Positions 1-10,965 of a DNA stretch of 64,000 nt are shown here, in pieces. The DNA is from Bombilactobacillus thymidiniphilus (GTDB lineage: Bacteria > Bacillota > Bacilli > Lactobacillales > Lactobacillaceae). The stretch lies in contig NZ_CP093365.1 in the NCBI RefSeq assembly GCF_023380245.1, positions 434,001 through 498,000 of the forward strand, given 5' to 3'. Made by a program: the position numbers and the translations under genes. The notes under the pieces are model-generated. The model was not told the origin of the DNA and did no database searches. It saw only the letters and a program-made list of their open reading frames with translations. Position 1 is the stretch's first letter; every line of letters begins with the position of its first letter.

Positions 1-1
1 T

Positions 2-526
2 CATGATGGTGTGATGGATATTGTTAATGGTGCCGATTATATTACTATTTCTAATAGTAAAATTACTAACCATGATAAAACGATGCTAATTGGAAACAGT
101 GATTCCAAAACTTCTGATCGCGGCAAATTGCATGTTACTTTAAATGATAATATTTTTGAGGATATTGTCCAACGTCAACCGCGCGTACGCTTTGGTCAAG
201 TTCATTTGTTCAATAATTATTTTACAAATACTAATCAATCCGGTTATCAAGCTAAATATATCATTGGTGCTGGCTTTGAGTCCCAAGTTCTCGCAGAAAA
301 TAATGCAATTAATATTGCCAAAATGAAACAAAAGAACATTATCAAAAATTTCAAAGCTACTAATTTAACTATGAAACAGACCCTTTTCAATGATCATTTA
401 TTACTTGATAATGGTATCGAACAAGGATTTAATCCTGTTACTTGGCAACCACCTTATAACTATGTGTTAAAAGATACTCAAACAATTGAGGCTAGCACAA
501 CTTCCAACGCTGGTCCTATTTTATAA
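2..526 (+). CDS. Pectate lyase, PL1-like (C-terminal part, truncated by window edge)
   Basis: The reading frame is open to the left edge (first full codon at 2), so the start lies outside the window; the GTG at 11 is internal. Pectate lyases of polysaccharide lyase family 1 cleave polygalacturonate by beta-elimination and are normally secreted. The fragment shows family hallmarks: DIVNGADYITISN, then HDKTMLIGNSDS, the conserved DRGKLHVTLNDN strand, and QRQPRVRFGQVHLFNNY, where the PRVR arginine is the expected catalytic base. The parallel beta-helix end and the final hydrophilic tail are present. It converges on prs and shares a bidirectional terminator with it. Signal peptide and upstream domains cannot be judged here. 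Confidence 0.9.
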   Translation, partial: HDGVMDIVNGADYITISNSKITNHDKTMLIGNSDSKTSDRGKLHVTLNDNIFEDIVQRQPRVRFGQVHLFNNYFTNTNQSGYQAKYIIGAGFESQVLAENNAINIAKMKQKNIIKNFKATNLTMKQTLFNDHLLLDNGIEQGFNPVTWQPPYNYVLKDTQTIEASTTSNAGPIL

Positions 527-534
527 TAGATAAC

Positions 535-570
535 AAAAAACGACAGAATAATTAAATTCTGTCGTTTTTT
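535..570. terminator. Bidirectional terminator between pectate lyase and prs
   Basis: A 9-bp perfect stem (541-549 with 556-564, extended by A:T pairs) has a 6-nt loop, an A-run on the left and a T-run on the right. It can therefore stop transcripts from both sides. Confidence 0.85.
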
Positions 571-592
571 ATTTTACATAGTAAGCAAATAT

Positions 593-1567
593 TTAATGTC
601 TTTTAAAACGATTTTGGAATAATGGACTAACTGGTTCGTTGCCATAAATCCGTTTGATCGCTTCCCCAAGCAATGGAGCTACTGATATTTCCACCATCTT
701 AGAAATCTTTTTTTCTTCTGGTATTTGAATTGAATCAGTTACCACAAGTTGCTCAATCGGCGCATCATCTAGGCGCTTAATTGCTGGACCGGACAAAACA
801 GCATGCGTACAGCAAGCATAAACTTCATTAGCACCCGCTTCTTTCAAAGCTTCAGCAGCCAAAGAAATGGTTCCAGCAGTATCAATCATATCATCAATAA
901 TGATACAACGTTTATCTTTAACATCACCGATGATATTCATAACTTCTGACACATTGGGACGCGGTCGTCTTTTATCAATAATTGCAATAGGCGCCTTCAA
1001 AAATTCTGCTAATCGACGTGCACGAACAACACCACCATGATCAGGCGAAACAACCACAGCATCTTTTTCCAAACTATTTTCTAGGAAATAATCAGCCAAC
1101 AAAGGAGACGCGTTCAAATGATCAACAGGAATATCGAAAAAGCCCTGAATTTGTACTGCATGTAAATCTAATGCCAACACACGATCCACACCAGTATTTT
1201 GTAACATATTAGCGACTAATTTTGCAGTAATAGGTTCACGTGCTCGAGCTTTACGATCTTGCCGCGCATAACCGTAATAAGGAATCACCACATTAATCAT
1301 CGCTGCCGAAGCACGACGCAAAGCATCAATCATAATTAATAATTCCATCAAATTGTCATTGACCGGATCAGCTGTTGATTGGATCAAAAAAACTTCTGAA
1401 CCACGAATACTTTCTTCGATGTTGATTTGAATTTCCCCATCACTAAAACGTTTTACCGAAGATTTACCTAAGGGTATCCCCACTTCTTTAGCAATTTTTC
1501 CAGCCAAAGGCTTATTAGAATTTAAAGCAAAGATTTTCATATGATTGCCAGAGCTCATTATCGACAT
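593..1567 (-). CDS. prs: Ribose-phosphate pyrophosphokinase
   Basis: Makes PRPP from ribose 5-phosphate and ATP for purine, pyrimidine, NAD, His and Trp synthesis. The 324 residues match the family length. Visible motifs are the [15 protein letters not shown] segment near residue 97, [15 protein letters not shown] near 175, the flexible-loop KRRPRPN, and the PRPP-binding loop [12 protein letters not shown] near 224. The 5' start is chosen because the only purine-rich stretch (AAAGTTGAG) precedes it; a start at 1540 (MKIFALNSN) is possible. It follows glmU by about 50 bp, the usual Firmicutes order. No separate promoter is obvious, so co-transcription with glmU is likely. Confidence 0.97.
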   Translation of the reverse strand: MSIMSSGNHMKIFALNSNKPLAGKIAKEVGIPLGKSSVKRFSDGEIQINIEESIRGSEVFLIQSTADPVNDNLMELLIMIDALRRASAAMINVVIPYYGYARQDRKARAREPITAKLVANMLQNTGVDRVLALDLHAVQIQGFFDIPVDHLNASPLLADYFLENSLEKDAVVVSPDHGGVVRARRLAEFLKAPIAIIDKRRPRPNVSEVMNIIGDVKDKRCIIIDDMIDTAGTISLAAEALKEAGANEVYACCTHAVLSGPAIKRLDDAPIEQLVVTDSIQIPEEKKISKMVEISVAPLLGEAIKRIYGNEPVSPLFQNRFKRH

Positions 1568-1617
1568 CGTTTCTCAACTTTCTATACATAAAATATTTAA
1601 TTACTAGACCAAAAACA

Positions 1618-3006
1618 TTAATTCCAATCAGGATCTTGTCCTAAAGGCAACTTAGACCAATAGTCAGGCTTATTAACTTGTCTAGCCCGACCTATCGCCA
1701 TATCGTGACGGTTAATATCAGCCGTAATGGTCGAACCTGCCGCTACAAAAGCATGATCGGCAATTGTGACTGGTGCCACAATATTAGCATTACTACCAAT
1801 AAAAGCATGATCACCGACCTGGGTATGAAATTTTTGAACACCATCATAGTTAACAAAAACTACTCCACAGCCTATATTAACATCACTGCCAATTGTAGCA
1901 TCACCTACATAACTCAAGTGTCCCACTTTACTGCGCGGACCTATCAAAGCATTCTTTACTTCACAAAAGTTCCCGATATGAGCCTGCTCACCAATTTCAG
2001 CCAGTGGACGCAGATGAGAATTTGGTCCAATGTTACTATAACTGTGCATTGTAGCTTGCTCTAAAGTCGAACTCACCACACGCACATGATCAGCCAAACA
2101 AGAATCCACAATCCGTGAACCACTGGTAATATAACAATCTGAACCAATTTTAGTTTTACCTTTTAGCACTACATTGGGTTCAATCAAAGTATCATTTCCT
2201 ATTTGAACATCGATATCAATTGTTGTACTAGTAGGGTCTTGAAAAGTAACACCAGCGCGCATATGTTTTTCATTAATCCGCGCTTGCATAATACGGTTAG
2301 CTTGCGCCAATGCTACACGATCATTAACCCCTAAAGATTCAGTAAAATCAGGCATTTGATAAGCTATTACTTTATCTTGATTTGCTTGCATCAAGCCAAT
2401 TACATCTGGTAAATAATATTCGCCTTGCGCATTATCGTTATTGACCTGATGTAAATATGCAAACAACTTTTGATTATCAAAACAGTAAACACCAGTATTA
2501 ATTTCTGCAACTGCTTGTTGTTCAACCGTAGCATCTTTTTGTTCTACAATTTGCGTAACTTGACCAGTATCATTGCGCAAAACACGCCCATAACCAAAAG
2601 GATCTGGAGCTTTTGCAGTCAAAACTGTCGCTGCAGCTTTATTTTGTTCATGGTAAGCAAATAAGTCCTGTAAAGTTTGTGCAGTGAACAACGGTGTGTC
2701 ACCGCTAATCACTAATGTTGTCCCAGTTTTGTCACCCAAAATATCTTCTGCTTGCAAAACAGCATGGGCAGTACCTAATTGTTCTTGTTGAAAAGCATAC
2801 TCGGTTCTTTGCTGCAACAAATCTTGGACGCCGTTTGAACCAAAGCCAACCACAGTAACTACTTGCGTGGGCGAAATAGCTTCAACTTGCGTTAAAACAT
2901 GGTCAACCATAGCTCGTCCACAAACTGGATGTAATACTTTATACAATTGTGAGTTCATGCGGGTTCCCTTACCTGCCGCCAAAATCACGGTAAAACGATC
3001 AGCCAT
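1618..3006 (-). CDS. glmU: Bifunctional GlmU: glucosamine-1-P acetyltransferase / GlcNAc-1-P uridyltransferase
   Basis: Performs the last two steps of UDP-GlcNAc synthesis, the precursor of peptidoglycan and wall polymers. The N-terminal nucleotidyltransferase domain begins with [13 protein letters not shown] (residues 7-19). The C-terminal half, from about residue 255, is a left-handed beta-helix of hexapeptide repeats (for example [25 protein letters not shown]) ending in the acetyltransferase site with NYDG near residue 388. The 462-residue length is normal. A GAAGGGA ribosome binding site sits upstream of the ATG. It lies between purR and prs as in other Bacilli. Confidence 0.97.
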   Translation of the reverse strand: MADRFTVILAAGKGTRMNSQLYKVLHPVCGRAMVDHVLTQVEAISPTQVVTVVGFGSNGVQDLLQQRTEYAFQQEQLGTAHAVLQAEDILGDKTGTTLVISGDTPLFTAQTLQDLFAYHEQNKAAATVLTAKAPDPFGYGRVLRNDTGQVTQIVEQKDATVEQQAVAEINTGVYCFDNQKLFAYLHQVNNDNAQGEYYLPDVIGLMQANQDKVIAYQMPDFTESLGVNDRVALAQANRIMQARINEKHMRAGVTFQDPTSTTIDIDVQIGNDTLIEPNVVLKGKTKIGSDCYITSGSRIVDSCLADHVRVVSSTLEQATMHSYSNIGPNSHLRPLAEIGEQAHIGNFCEVKNALIGPRSKVGHLSYVGDATIGSDVNIGCGVVFVNYDGVQKFHTQVGDHAFIGSNANIVAPVTIADHAFVAAGSTITADINRHDMAIGRARQVNKPDYWSKLPLGQDPDWN

Positions 3007-3071
3007 TACTTGTTCCCTTCAATTTCATTTTTACTTTTACATAATAATCATACATTATTGATTTATAGCGC

Positions 3072-3926
3072 TCAATAATTTGTTGTTTCAAAGAGACTAA
3101 AATCAACTTGTTCCAGATAATTTCCTAGATTAACTTGTAATTCTGGTTGCGCTTCTTCTAGACCACTGACATTAAATAATGCCGTAGCCCCGTGATCAAA
3201 AGTTGGATTGCCATCATCTTTAGCTTCCACTAACACGGTAGCACCAACTAAATCACTTTCAAACTCTTGGATTAAATTCGTCATTCCTTTAATTGTACCG
3301 CCACCCTTCATAAAATCATCTACAGCTAAAACATGTGAATTAACCAGCAAACTTCGCTTAGAAAGTTCCATTTTTTCAACATGATGTGCAGATTCAGAAG
3401 CATAGTGGACACTTAAAGTAGGACCTTCAGTAATTTTGGATTCGCGTCGTACGATCACAAATGGCACATTCAAATAACTTGCAACACTTTGGGCAATCGG
3501 GATCCCTTTAGTAGCCATCGTCATTACCACATCAATATTGTCTTTTGCATACTGCGTAGCAATTAAGCGACCAATTTTTTTCAATACTGCAGAATTTCCT
3601 AACATATCCGATAAATAAAGATAACCTCCGGGTAAAATCCGCTGGGGATCAGCTAATTGCTGTTGCAAATCCAGCAAATAATTATTAGCAGTAGCCTGGT
3701 TAATACCTGGCGTATATAAAACACCACCACCAGCGCCGGGTAAAGTTTGAATTAAACCAATATTATTCCTTAAAAAGGCATGTTTCACAATCGTGATATC
3801 TTCGCTGATTGATGATTTGGCAGATTGATATTTCTTAGCAAAAAAAGTCAAAGGCACCAATTCATGCGGACGTGCCTTTAAGTAATTGGTAATGTCTATT
3901 AAACGTTCGCTACGTCGCACTTTCAT
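3072..3926 (-). CDS. purR: Purine operon repressor PurR
   Basis: A Firmicutes-type PurR: an N-terminal winged-helix DNA-binding domain (about residues 1-75) joined to a phosphoribosyltransferase fold (about 76-275) that senses PRPP rather than catalysing. The PRPP loop is visible as VLAVDDFMKGGGTIKGM near residue 202. It represses purine synthesis and transport genes. The 284-residue length fits the family. The ATG follows AGTAGG. It lies between veg and glmU, the conserved neighbourhood. No PurBox was recognised with confidence near its own promoter. Confidence 0.95.
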   Translation of the reverse strand: MKVRRSERLIDITNYLKARPHELVPLTFFAKKYQSAKSSISEDITIVKHAFLRNNIGLIQTLPGAGGGVLYTPGINQATANNYLLDLQQQLADPQRILPGGYLYLSDMLGNSAVLKKIGRLIATQYAKDNIDVVMTMATKGIPIAQSVASYLNVPFVIVRRESKITEGPTLSVHYASESAHHVEKMELSKRSLLVNSHVLAVDDFMKGGGTIKGMTNLIQEFESDLVGATVLVEAKDDGNPTFDHGATALFNVSGLEEAQPELQVNLGNYLEQVDFSLFETTNY

Positions 3927-3960
3927 AATAAATACCTACTTAATAATCAATTTATTGCTA

Positions 3961-3966
3961 ATTATA
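3961..3966 (-). promoter_or_regulatory. Candidate -10 box upstream of purR
   Basis: Minus-strand TATAAT lies 35 bp before the purR start, just after the veg terminator. No good -35 hexamer is found at 16-18 bp, so strength is uncertain. Confidence 0.4.
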
Positions 3967-4010
3967 CCTGATAATTTAAACATTATTTGACTTGAAAGCT
4001 AATTTAAACA

Positions 4011-4038
4011 TAAAAAAAGATTGTCTTTGCGACAATCT
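4011..4038 (-). terminator. Terminator of veg
   Basis: Stem GATTGTC/GACAATC with a 5-nt loop is followed on the minus strand by seven Ts, directly after the veg stop codon. Confidence 0.85.
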
Positions 4039-4039
4039 C

Positions 4040-4273
4040 CTATTCAAAAGTTAATTCAATTGACTTTGTCAACAAATCAGCATAACTATATGAAACACGT
4101 TCAAAAGAATTTTCTGTCTGATCTAGATCAACGACAAAAACAGAATGAAAAGTTTCCGCTAACTTGCCATGGCGACGAGTTACCCTTTTGCGACCAACTT
4201 GAGCAATTACAGTAATGCTTTCACCCACGTGATTATCCAACTTATTTTTAATCGAAGCAAATGTTGCCGGCAT
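4040..4273 (-). CDS. veg: Veg family protein
   Basis: Small 77-residue protein matching Veg of Bacilli (DUF1021): MPATFASIKNKLDNHVGESI, then a basic GRKRVTRRHGKL stretch and the FHSVFVVDLDQ segment. In Bacillus subtilis Veg is abundant and linked to biofilm gene control; the molecular role is unclear. It sits between rsmA and purR as in related genomes. It has its own consensus promoter and terminator, so it is a monocistronic and probably highly expressed unit. Confidence 0.93.
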   Translation of the reverse strand: MPATFASIKNKLDNHVGESITVIAQVGRKRVTRRHGKLAETFHSVFVVDLDQTENSFERVSYSYADLLTKSIELTFE

Positions 4274-4296
4274 AAACTCAACCCCTTTGTTGCTTG

Positions 4297-4325
4297 ATTA
4301 TACCATTAAACAAAACAAATTTCAA
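4297..4325 (-). promoter_or_regulatory. veg promoter
   Basis: Minus strand: TTGAAA (4320-4325), 17-bp spacer, TATAAT (4297-4302), about 24 bp before the veg start. Confidence 0.8.
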
Positions 4326-4347
4326 TTAATATATTATAAATAATAAT

Positions 4348-5238
4348 TTATACTAAATTGGTAGCGTGTAATAATTTAGCCAATTTAACTAGATCAGCAA
4401 TCGATAATTGCTCTGCTCTAACTTGGTGCAACCACTGTAATTGATCAAATATTTCTTGTAACTGTTCTTTATTAGCAGTTGTTTTACCAACCAAATTAAT
4501 TAAATTGTTCCACAAATTTTTGCGTTTTTGCTTAAATACCGCATTAACCACTTTCATAAATAATTCAGTATCTTGAATACCATAATCTGGCTTTTTTGTT
4601 AGATCAAAACTAACAACTGCCGAGTCAACATTAGGCTGGGGTACAAATGCTGAACGTGGCACAATTTGCGTAATTTCTACTTCAGTCTTGGTTTGTACAG
4701 CAACACTTAAAGCACCGTATTCTCGATGATTAGGTTGGGCACTTAAACGCTCTGCCACTTCTTTTTGCATCATTAATACTAATCGCTGCAAGGAAACTTG
4801 TGCATTCAACAAATGCCATAAAATGGGTGTTGTAACATAATATGGCAAGTTGGCTACTACCTTAATAGATTTCGTTTGTAAATCATTTTTTGTAAAGAAT
4901 TGCCGCAAATCAATTTGCAAAAAATCTGCATTAATCACTTGTACATTAGAATAATCTGCTAAATTTTCTTGTAAAACTGGTAATAAATTTTGATCCAATT
5001 CAAATGCAAAAACTTTGTGGGCTACTTTGGCTAATTGCTGCGTTAAAGCACCAATACCTGGACCAATTTCTAAAACAATGTCCGTAGATCCAATTTGCGC
5101 ACTGTCAACAATTTGATCGATTACCACCGGTGCATTCAAAAAATTTTGCCCTAAACTTTTTTTCGGACGAATTCGATACTTTTCTAAAATTGCTCGCGTC
5201 CGTACTGGATCTGCAATGTCAAATTTTTCAACTGTCAT
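4348..5238 (-). CDS. rsmA: 16S rRNA dimethyladenosine transferase RsmA (KsgA)
   Basis: Dimethylates two adjacent adenosines in the 3' terminal hairpin of 16S rRNA during 30S maturation. SAM-binding motif I is EIGPGIGALTQ near residue 57 and the catalytic motif is NLPYYVTTP near 128; the KSLGQNFL start is typical. 296 residues. The start overlaps the end of rnmV by 11 bp and has a GAGG site inside that gene, so it is translationally linked in the metG-tatD-rnmV-rsmA operon. Confidence 0.97.
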   Translation of the reverse strand: MTVEKFDIADPVRTRAILEKYRIRPKKSLGQNFLNAPVVIDQIVDSAQIGSTDIVLEIGPGIGALTQQLAKVAHKVFAFELDQNLLPVLQENLADYSNVQVINADFLQIDLRQFFTKNDLQTKSIKVVANLPYYVTTPILWHLLNAQVSLQRLVLMMQKEVAERLSAQPNHREYGALSVAVQTKTEVEITQIVPRSAFVPQPNVDSAVVSFDLTKKPDYGIQDTELFMKVVNAVFKQKRKNLWNNLINLVGKTTANKEQLQEIFDQLQWLHQVRAEQLSIADLVKLAKLLHATNLV

Positions 5239-5797
5239 GTAATTCCTCTTTTGCTTGCTGTAAAGCTTTGGTCAGCTGGGGTAACGTGATTTTAAACATG
5301 GCCAAGCGTCGCTGAAATTGCTTAGAATTAGCATAACCAATATGCAATATATCGCCCACTAACTCGCGCAAGCGCCTAGACTGTTTTTGCCCTACTAGAC
5401 CACAATCAATTAGGTTTTGTGCTGTAATTGCAGCATTTTCCGTAGTCGTAGTTGTCCACAAGGCTGATAAAGCTTTTTTAATTACAGAACTGCTAGCGTG
5501 CTCTAAGCCAAGGCTACCGCGACGACTAGACGGAACACTATCTTGTCGACGCAAAAAAGCCTGCTTGACTCCCGGAACAGCAGCTACAATTTTGCGCCTA
5601 ATCCGTTCACCATTGAAATCAGGATCCGTAATTACAATCACTCCACGTTTATTTTGAGCCTTTCTAATCAATTCAATGGTTTGATCACTAATTTCTGAAC
5701 CATTAGTCTCAATGGTATCTACGTCGCCCAAAACTTGGTGCAAGCGCGCTGTATCATCGCGACCTTCTACTACAATAACTTCTTTAATTTTTGTCAT
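5228..5797 (-). CDS. rnmV: Ribonuclease M5
   Basis: TOPRIM-domain nuclease that matures 5S rRNA in low-GC Gram-positives. The TOPRIM glutamate and aspartates appear as VVEGRDD (residues 9-15) and ITDPDFNGERIR near 57. 189 residues, normal length. It overlaps tatD by 14 bp and rsmA by 11 bp. Its substrate, 5S precursor, is encoded at 21584-21700 in this window. Confidence 0.96.
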   Translation of the reverse strand: MTKIKEVIVVEGRDDTARLHQVLGDVDTIETNGSEISDQTIELIRKAQNKRGVIVITDPDFNGERIRRKIVAAVPGVKQAFLRRQDSVPSSRRGSLGLEHASSSVIKKALSALWTTTTTENAAITAQNLIDCGLVGQKQSRRLRELVGDILHIGYANSKQFQRRLAMFKITLPQLTKALQQAKEELHDS

Positions 5798-6554
5798 TTA
5801 CCTGATAAACCTTGTGTGCATTTTCCCAAGTCGCTTGTGCTAAAGTGGCTAACGGAATATTTTTTGTTTGTGCAACTGCCTGCGCTACATAATGTGCATA
5901 AGCAGGTTGATTCTTCTCACCACGGTGAGGTTCTGGCGTTAAATAGGGTGCATCCGTTTCCACTAAAATTCGGTCTAGCGGTGTCTGTAAAGCGGCCTGA
6001 CGTACTTCTGGTGCATTTTTAAATGAGACAACCCCACTGTAAGAAATATAACAACCTAATTCCAAAAATTTATCCAGCCAATAAAGACTTCCATTAAAGC
6101 TGTGCATAATCATACCATGAGCCACAGGATGCTGCCGTAATATTTCATAAGTGTCGGCTAAAGCATCGCGAGTGTGGATATTGACTGGCATACTATTTTG
6201 TTGTGCTAATTCTAGTTGCTGAATAAACACAGCATGCTGTTCCTTAGCACTAGGATTTTGTTCCCAATGATAATCCAACCCAATTTCACCAATCGCCACA
6301 ACTTTTTTTTGTTGCAATTGTTCACTTAAAGCTGGTTCATCATAAGCATCTGCATCTTCAGGATGCCACCCAATCACCGCATACAAATTAGCATATTGTT
6401 GAGCCAACTGCACAGCACGCTGATTAAACTTTTGATTAGAGCCTACAATTGCCATTTTATCCACGGATAACTGCTCAGCTGTTTGCAAATAATCTGGCAC
6501 TTGATCCCATAAAGGATCATCATTTAAATGCGTATGTGTATCAAAAATTTTCAT
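5784..6554 (-). CDS. tatD: TatD family metal-dependent hydrolase
   Basis: Amidohydrolase-fold DNase family with metal ligands visible in DTHTHLND (N-terminus), GEIGLDYHW, NIHTRDA, the MHSFNG histidine, and VETDAPYLTP. TatD proteins have 3'-5' exonuclease activity in tested species; the cellular role here is not certain. I place the start at the ATG at 6554 (256 residues) because a GAAGG site stands 5 bp upstream; a GTG two codons earlier overlaps that site. It starts 9 bp downstream of the metG stop. Confidence 0.95.
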   Translation of the reverse strand: MKIFDTHTHLNDDPLWDQVPDYLQTAEQLSVDKMAIVGSNQKFNQRAVQLAQQYANLYAVIGWHPEDADAYDEPALSEQLQQKKVVAIGEIGLDYHWEQNPSAKEQHAVFIQQLELAQQNSMPVNIHTRDALADTYEILRQHPVAHGMIMHSFNGSLYWLDKFLELGCYISYSGVVSFKNAPEVRQAALQTPLDRILVETDAPYLTPEPHRGEKNQPAYAHYVAQAVAQTKNIPLATLAQATWENAHKVYQVNDKN

Positions 6555-6563
6555 AGTCACCTT

Positions 6564-8630
<2,067 letters not shown>

Positions 8631-8665
8631 CTACGTGTGCGAAATGTTTGCCGATTAATCTGCAA

Positions 8666-9358
8666 TTAATCAAGATTTATTTGTCGAAATACGTCCACTG
8701 CATCACCGGTAATCATCACGTCATTAATACCGACCTCTAATGGTGTTTTATTAATAGCAACCAAGCGCGCATTTGGAGTTCGATATTGCAATAAACCAGC
8801 AAATGGATACACTTGAAAACTAGTACCGACAATAATTAATAAATCAGCTTTTACCACTGCAGCTACTGATTGTTGTACAGCTTGTTCAGCGATTCCTTCA
8901 CCGTATAAAACTACATGCGGGCGAATTAAACCACCACAATTTTCATGTTGATAATTCTGCAAATATTGTTGCCAAGCTACCGGTTGCTGGCATTTGGTAC
9001 AATAAGTATCATAAATATTGCCGTGAAATTCAATAACATTTTCATTTTGCAGCTTTTTGTCTAAACCATCAACGTTTTGCGTGATAATCATACCTTTTCG
9101 TTGTGCAATATCAGCCATTTTTTGATGGATAACATTAGGTTCAGCTTCTGGAAAATACAGATTAGTTTTGACAAATTCCCAAAAATCTTGCGGATGATTC
9201 ACAAAATTATCATGACTGAGTTGATATTCAGCATTTTGCTTTCCTGCATAAACACCAGTTTGTGAGCGATAATCCGGAATTCCCGAAGCAGTAGACACTC
9301 CGGCACCAGTCATAAAAGTTACAAAGTTAGCTTGATCTATTAATTGCTGTAATTCCAT
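8666..9358 (-). CDS. NAD-dependent protein deacylase (sirtuin)
   Basis: Sir2 family, removes acyl groups from lysines using NAD. Rossmann motif TGAGVSTASGIPDYRS, TQNVDGLD, catalytic His in EFHGN, and the small zinc module CTKC followed by HENCGG, giving an apparent C-C-H-C ligand set. IRPHVVLYGEG and VGTSFQVYPFAGL follow. 230 residues, compact form. It begins only 6 bp after the stop of the upstream HExxH gene, so the two are probably co-transcribed. Substrates are unknown. Confidence 0.94.
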   Translation of the reverse strand: MELQQLIDQANFVTFMTGAGVSTASGIPDYRSQTGVYAGKQNAEYQLSHDNFVNHPQDFWEFVKTNLYFPEAEPNVIHQKMADIAQRKGMIITQNVDGLDKKLQNENVIEFHGNIYDTYCTKCQQPVAWQQYLQNYQHENCGGLIRPHVVLYGEGIAEQAVQQSVAAVVKADLLIIVGTSFQVYPFAGLLQYRTPNARLVAINKTPLEVGINDVMITGDAVDVFRQINLD

Positions 9359-9364
9359 TATTTT

Positions 9365-10324
9365 TTACCCCCCAGGACGTAGTTGATAACTAAGTTTTTG
9401 TTGCTGTAAAAAAGTTTGTATCGTTTGTTGATAAATTGCTAGATAGCCTTGTGGCGTATCCACATTTTTTGCATCTAAATGTAAATCGCCTACCAACTGA
9501 CCATCATTAGCACCTACTAAAACATAAGCCGGTTGGCGCGTTGCCAAAGATAGATAGGTTAGATGCTTAATTTTGAAAACTTGGTCAACATTTAAACGCA
9601 GCTGACGTGCACTCAAAATTGGTTGTATCGCCACAAAATCCTGATATGGCAGTTCTTGGTAATGATGCTTTGCTAAAAACTGATTAAAAGTCTGCAATAA
9701 TTTAACAATTGTTCGGCGCATCCCTGTTATTTGTTCCACTTTAGCAGGTTGCAAAATATCTTGATACATTTTATTAGCTGCTTGATAGGCTTTTGGATAA
9801 GCAACTTGCCATTGATTTAAATCACGTCCTTCACTAAAGACCAGACTATCTAGTAAAACTAAAACACTAAATACAAAATAATCACTTTGTTGTTCTTTGT
9901 CAGGTAACTTTTGTTGAACCCCTGCGCAAAACAACTGCTCTATTTCCAGCGTAATTTCTTTCGTTTGCCGTTGTTGCTTAGTTAATAAAACATGTTCCAC
10001 ACAACCAATCAAAGATATAGCAGTAGCTTTAATTTGCTGGTCTAATTGTGGGTTAGTAGTTGTTACTGGAAAATAAATTGCCACTGCAGAATCCAATTCC
10101 AATAAAATGTGACGCAATTCATGGGCCAACGTAAAGTTCAAATCTGCAGACTGCACCAGACGGATCTGCAAGTTGCCTGCTTCATCAATTCGATGCCCTG
10201 ACTGATCAAAAGCTAGCCAAGATTGCCTAGTATCATTTAAATCAATATGGATTTCTTTAGAAAATTTCTTTTTAACTTGTTGATATAATTGTTGTACTGC
10301 TAAACTAAATTCGCTTATTTGCAT
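9365..10324 (-). CDS. Unknown protein with HExxH metallopeptidase-like motif
   Basis: I do not recognise the family. The 319-residue product has LAHELRHILLELDS about 70 residues in, a zinc-protease-like HExxH followed by an acidic stretch. The remaining two thirds are Gln/Leu-rich and soluble-looking, with no signal peptide or membrane span. The ATG at 10324 is preferred because AGGTG lies 6 bp upstream; a GTG three codons earlier overlaps that site. It is immediately upstream of the sirtuin gene. Proteolytic activity is an inference from the motif only. Confidence 0.8.
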   Translation of the reverse strand: MQISEFSLAVQQLYQQVKKKFSKEIHIDLNDTRQSWLAFDQSGHRIDEAGNLQIRLVQSADLNFTLAHELRHILLELDSAVAIYFPVTTTNPQLDQQIKATAISLIGCVEHVLLTKQQRQTKEITLEIEQLFCAGVQQKLPDKEQQSDYFVFSVLVLLDSLVFSEGRDLNQWQVAYPKAYQAANKMYQDILQPAKVEQITGMRRTIVKLLQTFNQFLAKHHYQELPYQDFVAIQPILSARQLRLNVDQVFKIKHLTYLSLATRQPAYVLVGANDGQLVGDLHLDAKNVDTPQGYLAIYQQTIQTFLQQQKLSYQLRPGG

Positions 10325-10418
10325 TTCTTTCACCTAGATTGCTATAATTACAGCTGATTTATTTTCAAAAATTAAATACCTAGCGCGATTATAACAGATA
10401 AATTAAGAGGTCTTACTA

Positions 10419-10931
10419 ATGGAAATTAATGTTACTTTACAAAATGGTCAATTGCCTAAAAAATATGGTAAATTTGCTGCAGCTGTTGATATTGCACAAC
10501 AACATTATCCATTGCGTTCTTTCCCGATAATAATTAATAATATTAATCCGTTAGCTCAATCTCTAGCATTGACACTTGTAGATCCAGATTCGATTCCGGT
10601 TTGTGGTTTTGAGTGGATCCACTGGACCGCAGCTAACATTCCTACAGATATTCAACAAATTCCAGAAGATGCTAGCCAACACCCAACCTTTAACTTCTTG
10701 CAAGGTAAAAATTCAACAGCAGGATCATTGATTGGACAAACTAATCCAAAGATTAACCAGCATTTCAATGGTCCTACACCACCACAAGGATTGCATTTAT
10801 ACGAATTACGTATTTTTGCATTGGATAAAAAGTTAAATCTTACTGATGGTTTTTGGTTAAATGAGCTAAAACATGCGATGAATGGTCATATTATAGAGCA
10901 TCAAAAATTAATTTTACCTTACCGTGGATAA
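10419..10931 (+). CDS. PEBP/YbhB family phospholipid-binding-like protein
   Basis: Phosphatidylethanolamine-binding protein family (bacterial YbhB/YbcL, Raf-kinase-inhibitor-like). The ligand-site signature appears as LTLVDPDSIP followed by FEWIHWTAANIP, and later NGPTPPQGLHLYELRIFALD. 170 residues, no signal peptide, so cytoplasmic. AGAGG precedes the ATG. Monocistronic, divergent from the HExxH gene and convergent with ppx. The physiological ligand of bacterial members is not established. Confidence 0.93.
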   Translation: MEINVTLQNGQLPKKYGKFAAAVDIAQQHYPLRSFPIIINNINPLAQSLALTLVDPDSIPVCGFEWIHWTAANIPTDIQQIPEDASQHPTFNFLQGKNSTAGSLIGQTNPKINQHFNGPTPPQGLHLYELRIFALDKKLNLTDGFWLNELKHAMNGHIIEHQKLILPYRG

Positions 10932-10935
10932 AAAT

Positions 10936-10965
10936 AACCCCAGAAAAATTTCTGAGGTTGTTTTT
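10936..10965. terminator. Terminator between PEBP gene and ppx
   Basis: Ten-bp stem with one mismatch (10936-10945 with 10950-10959), then GTTTTT on the plus strand; A-rich on the other side. Confidence 0.8.

Noticed and set aside
8666-9358. Missing fourth cysteine in the sirtuin zinc module
   Set aside because: The position holds His in an HENCGG context, giving a plausible C-C-H-C zinc site; compact Firmicutes sirtuins are known to vary here.
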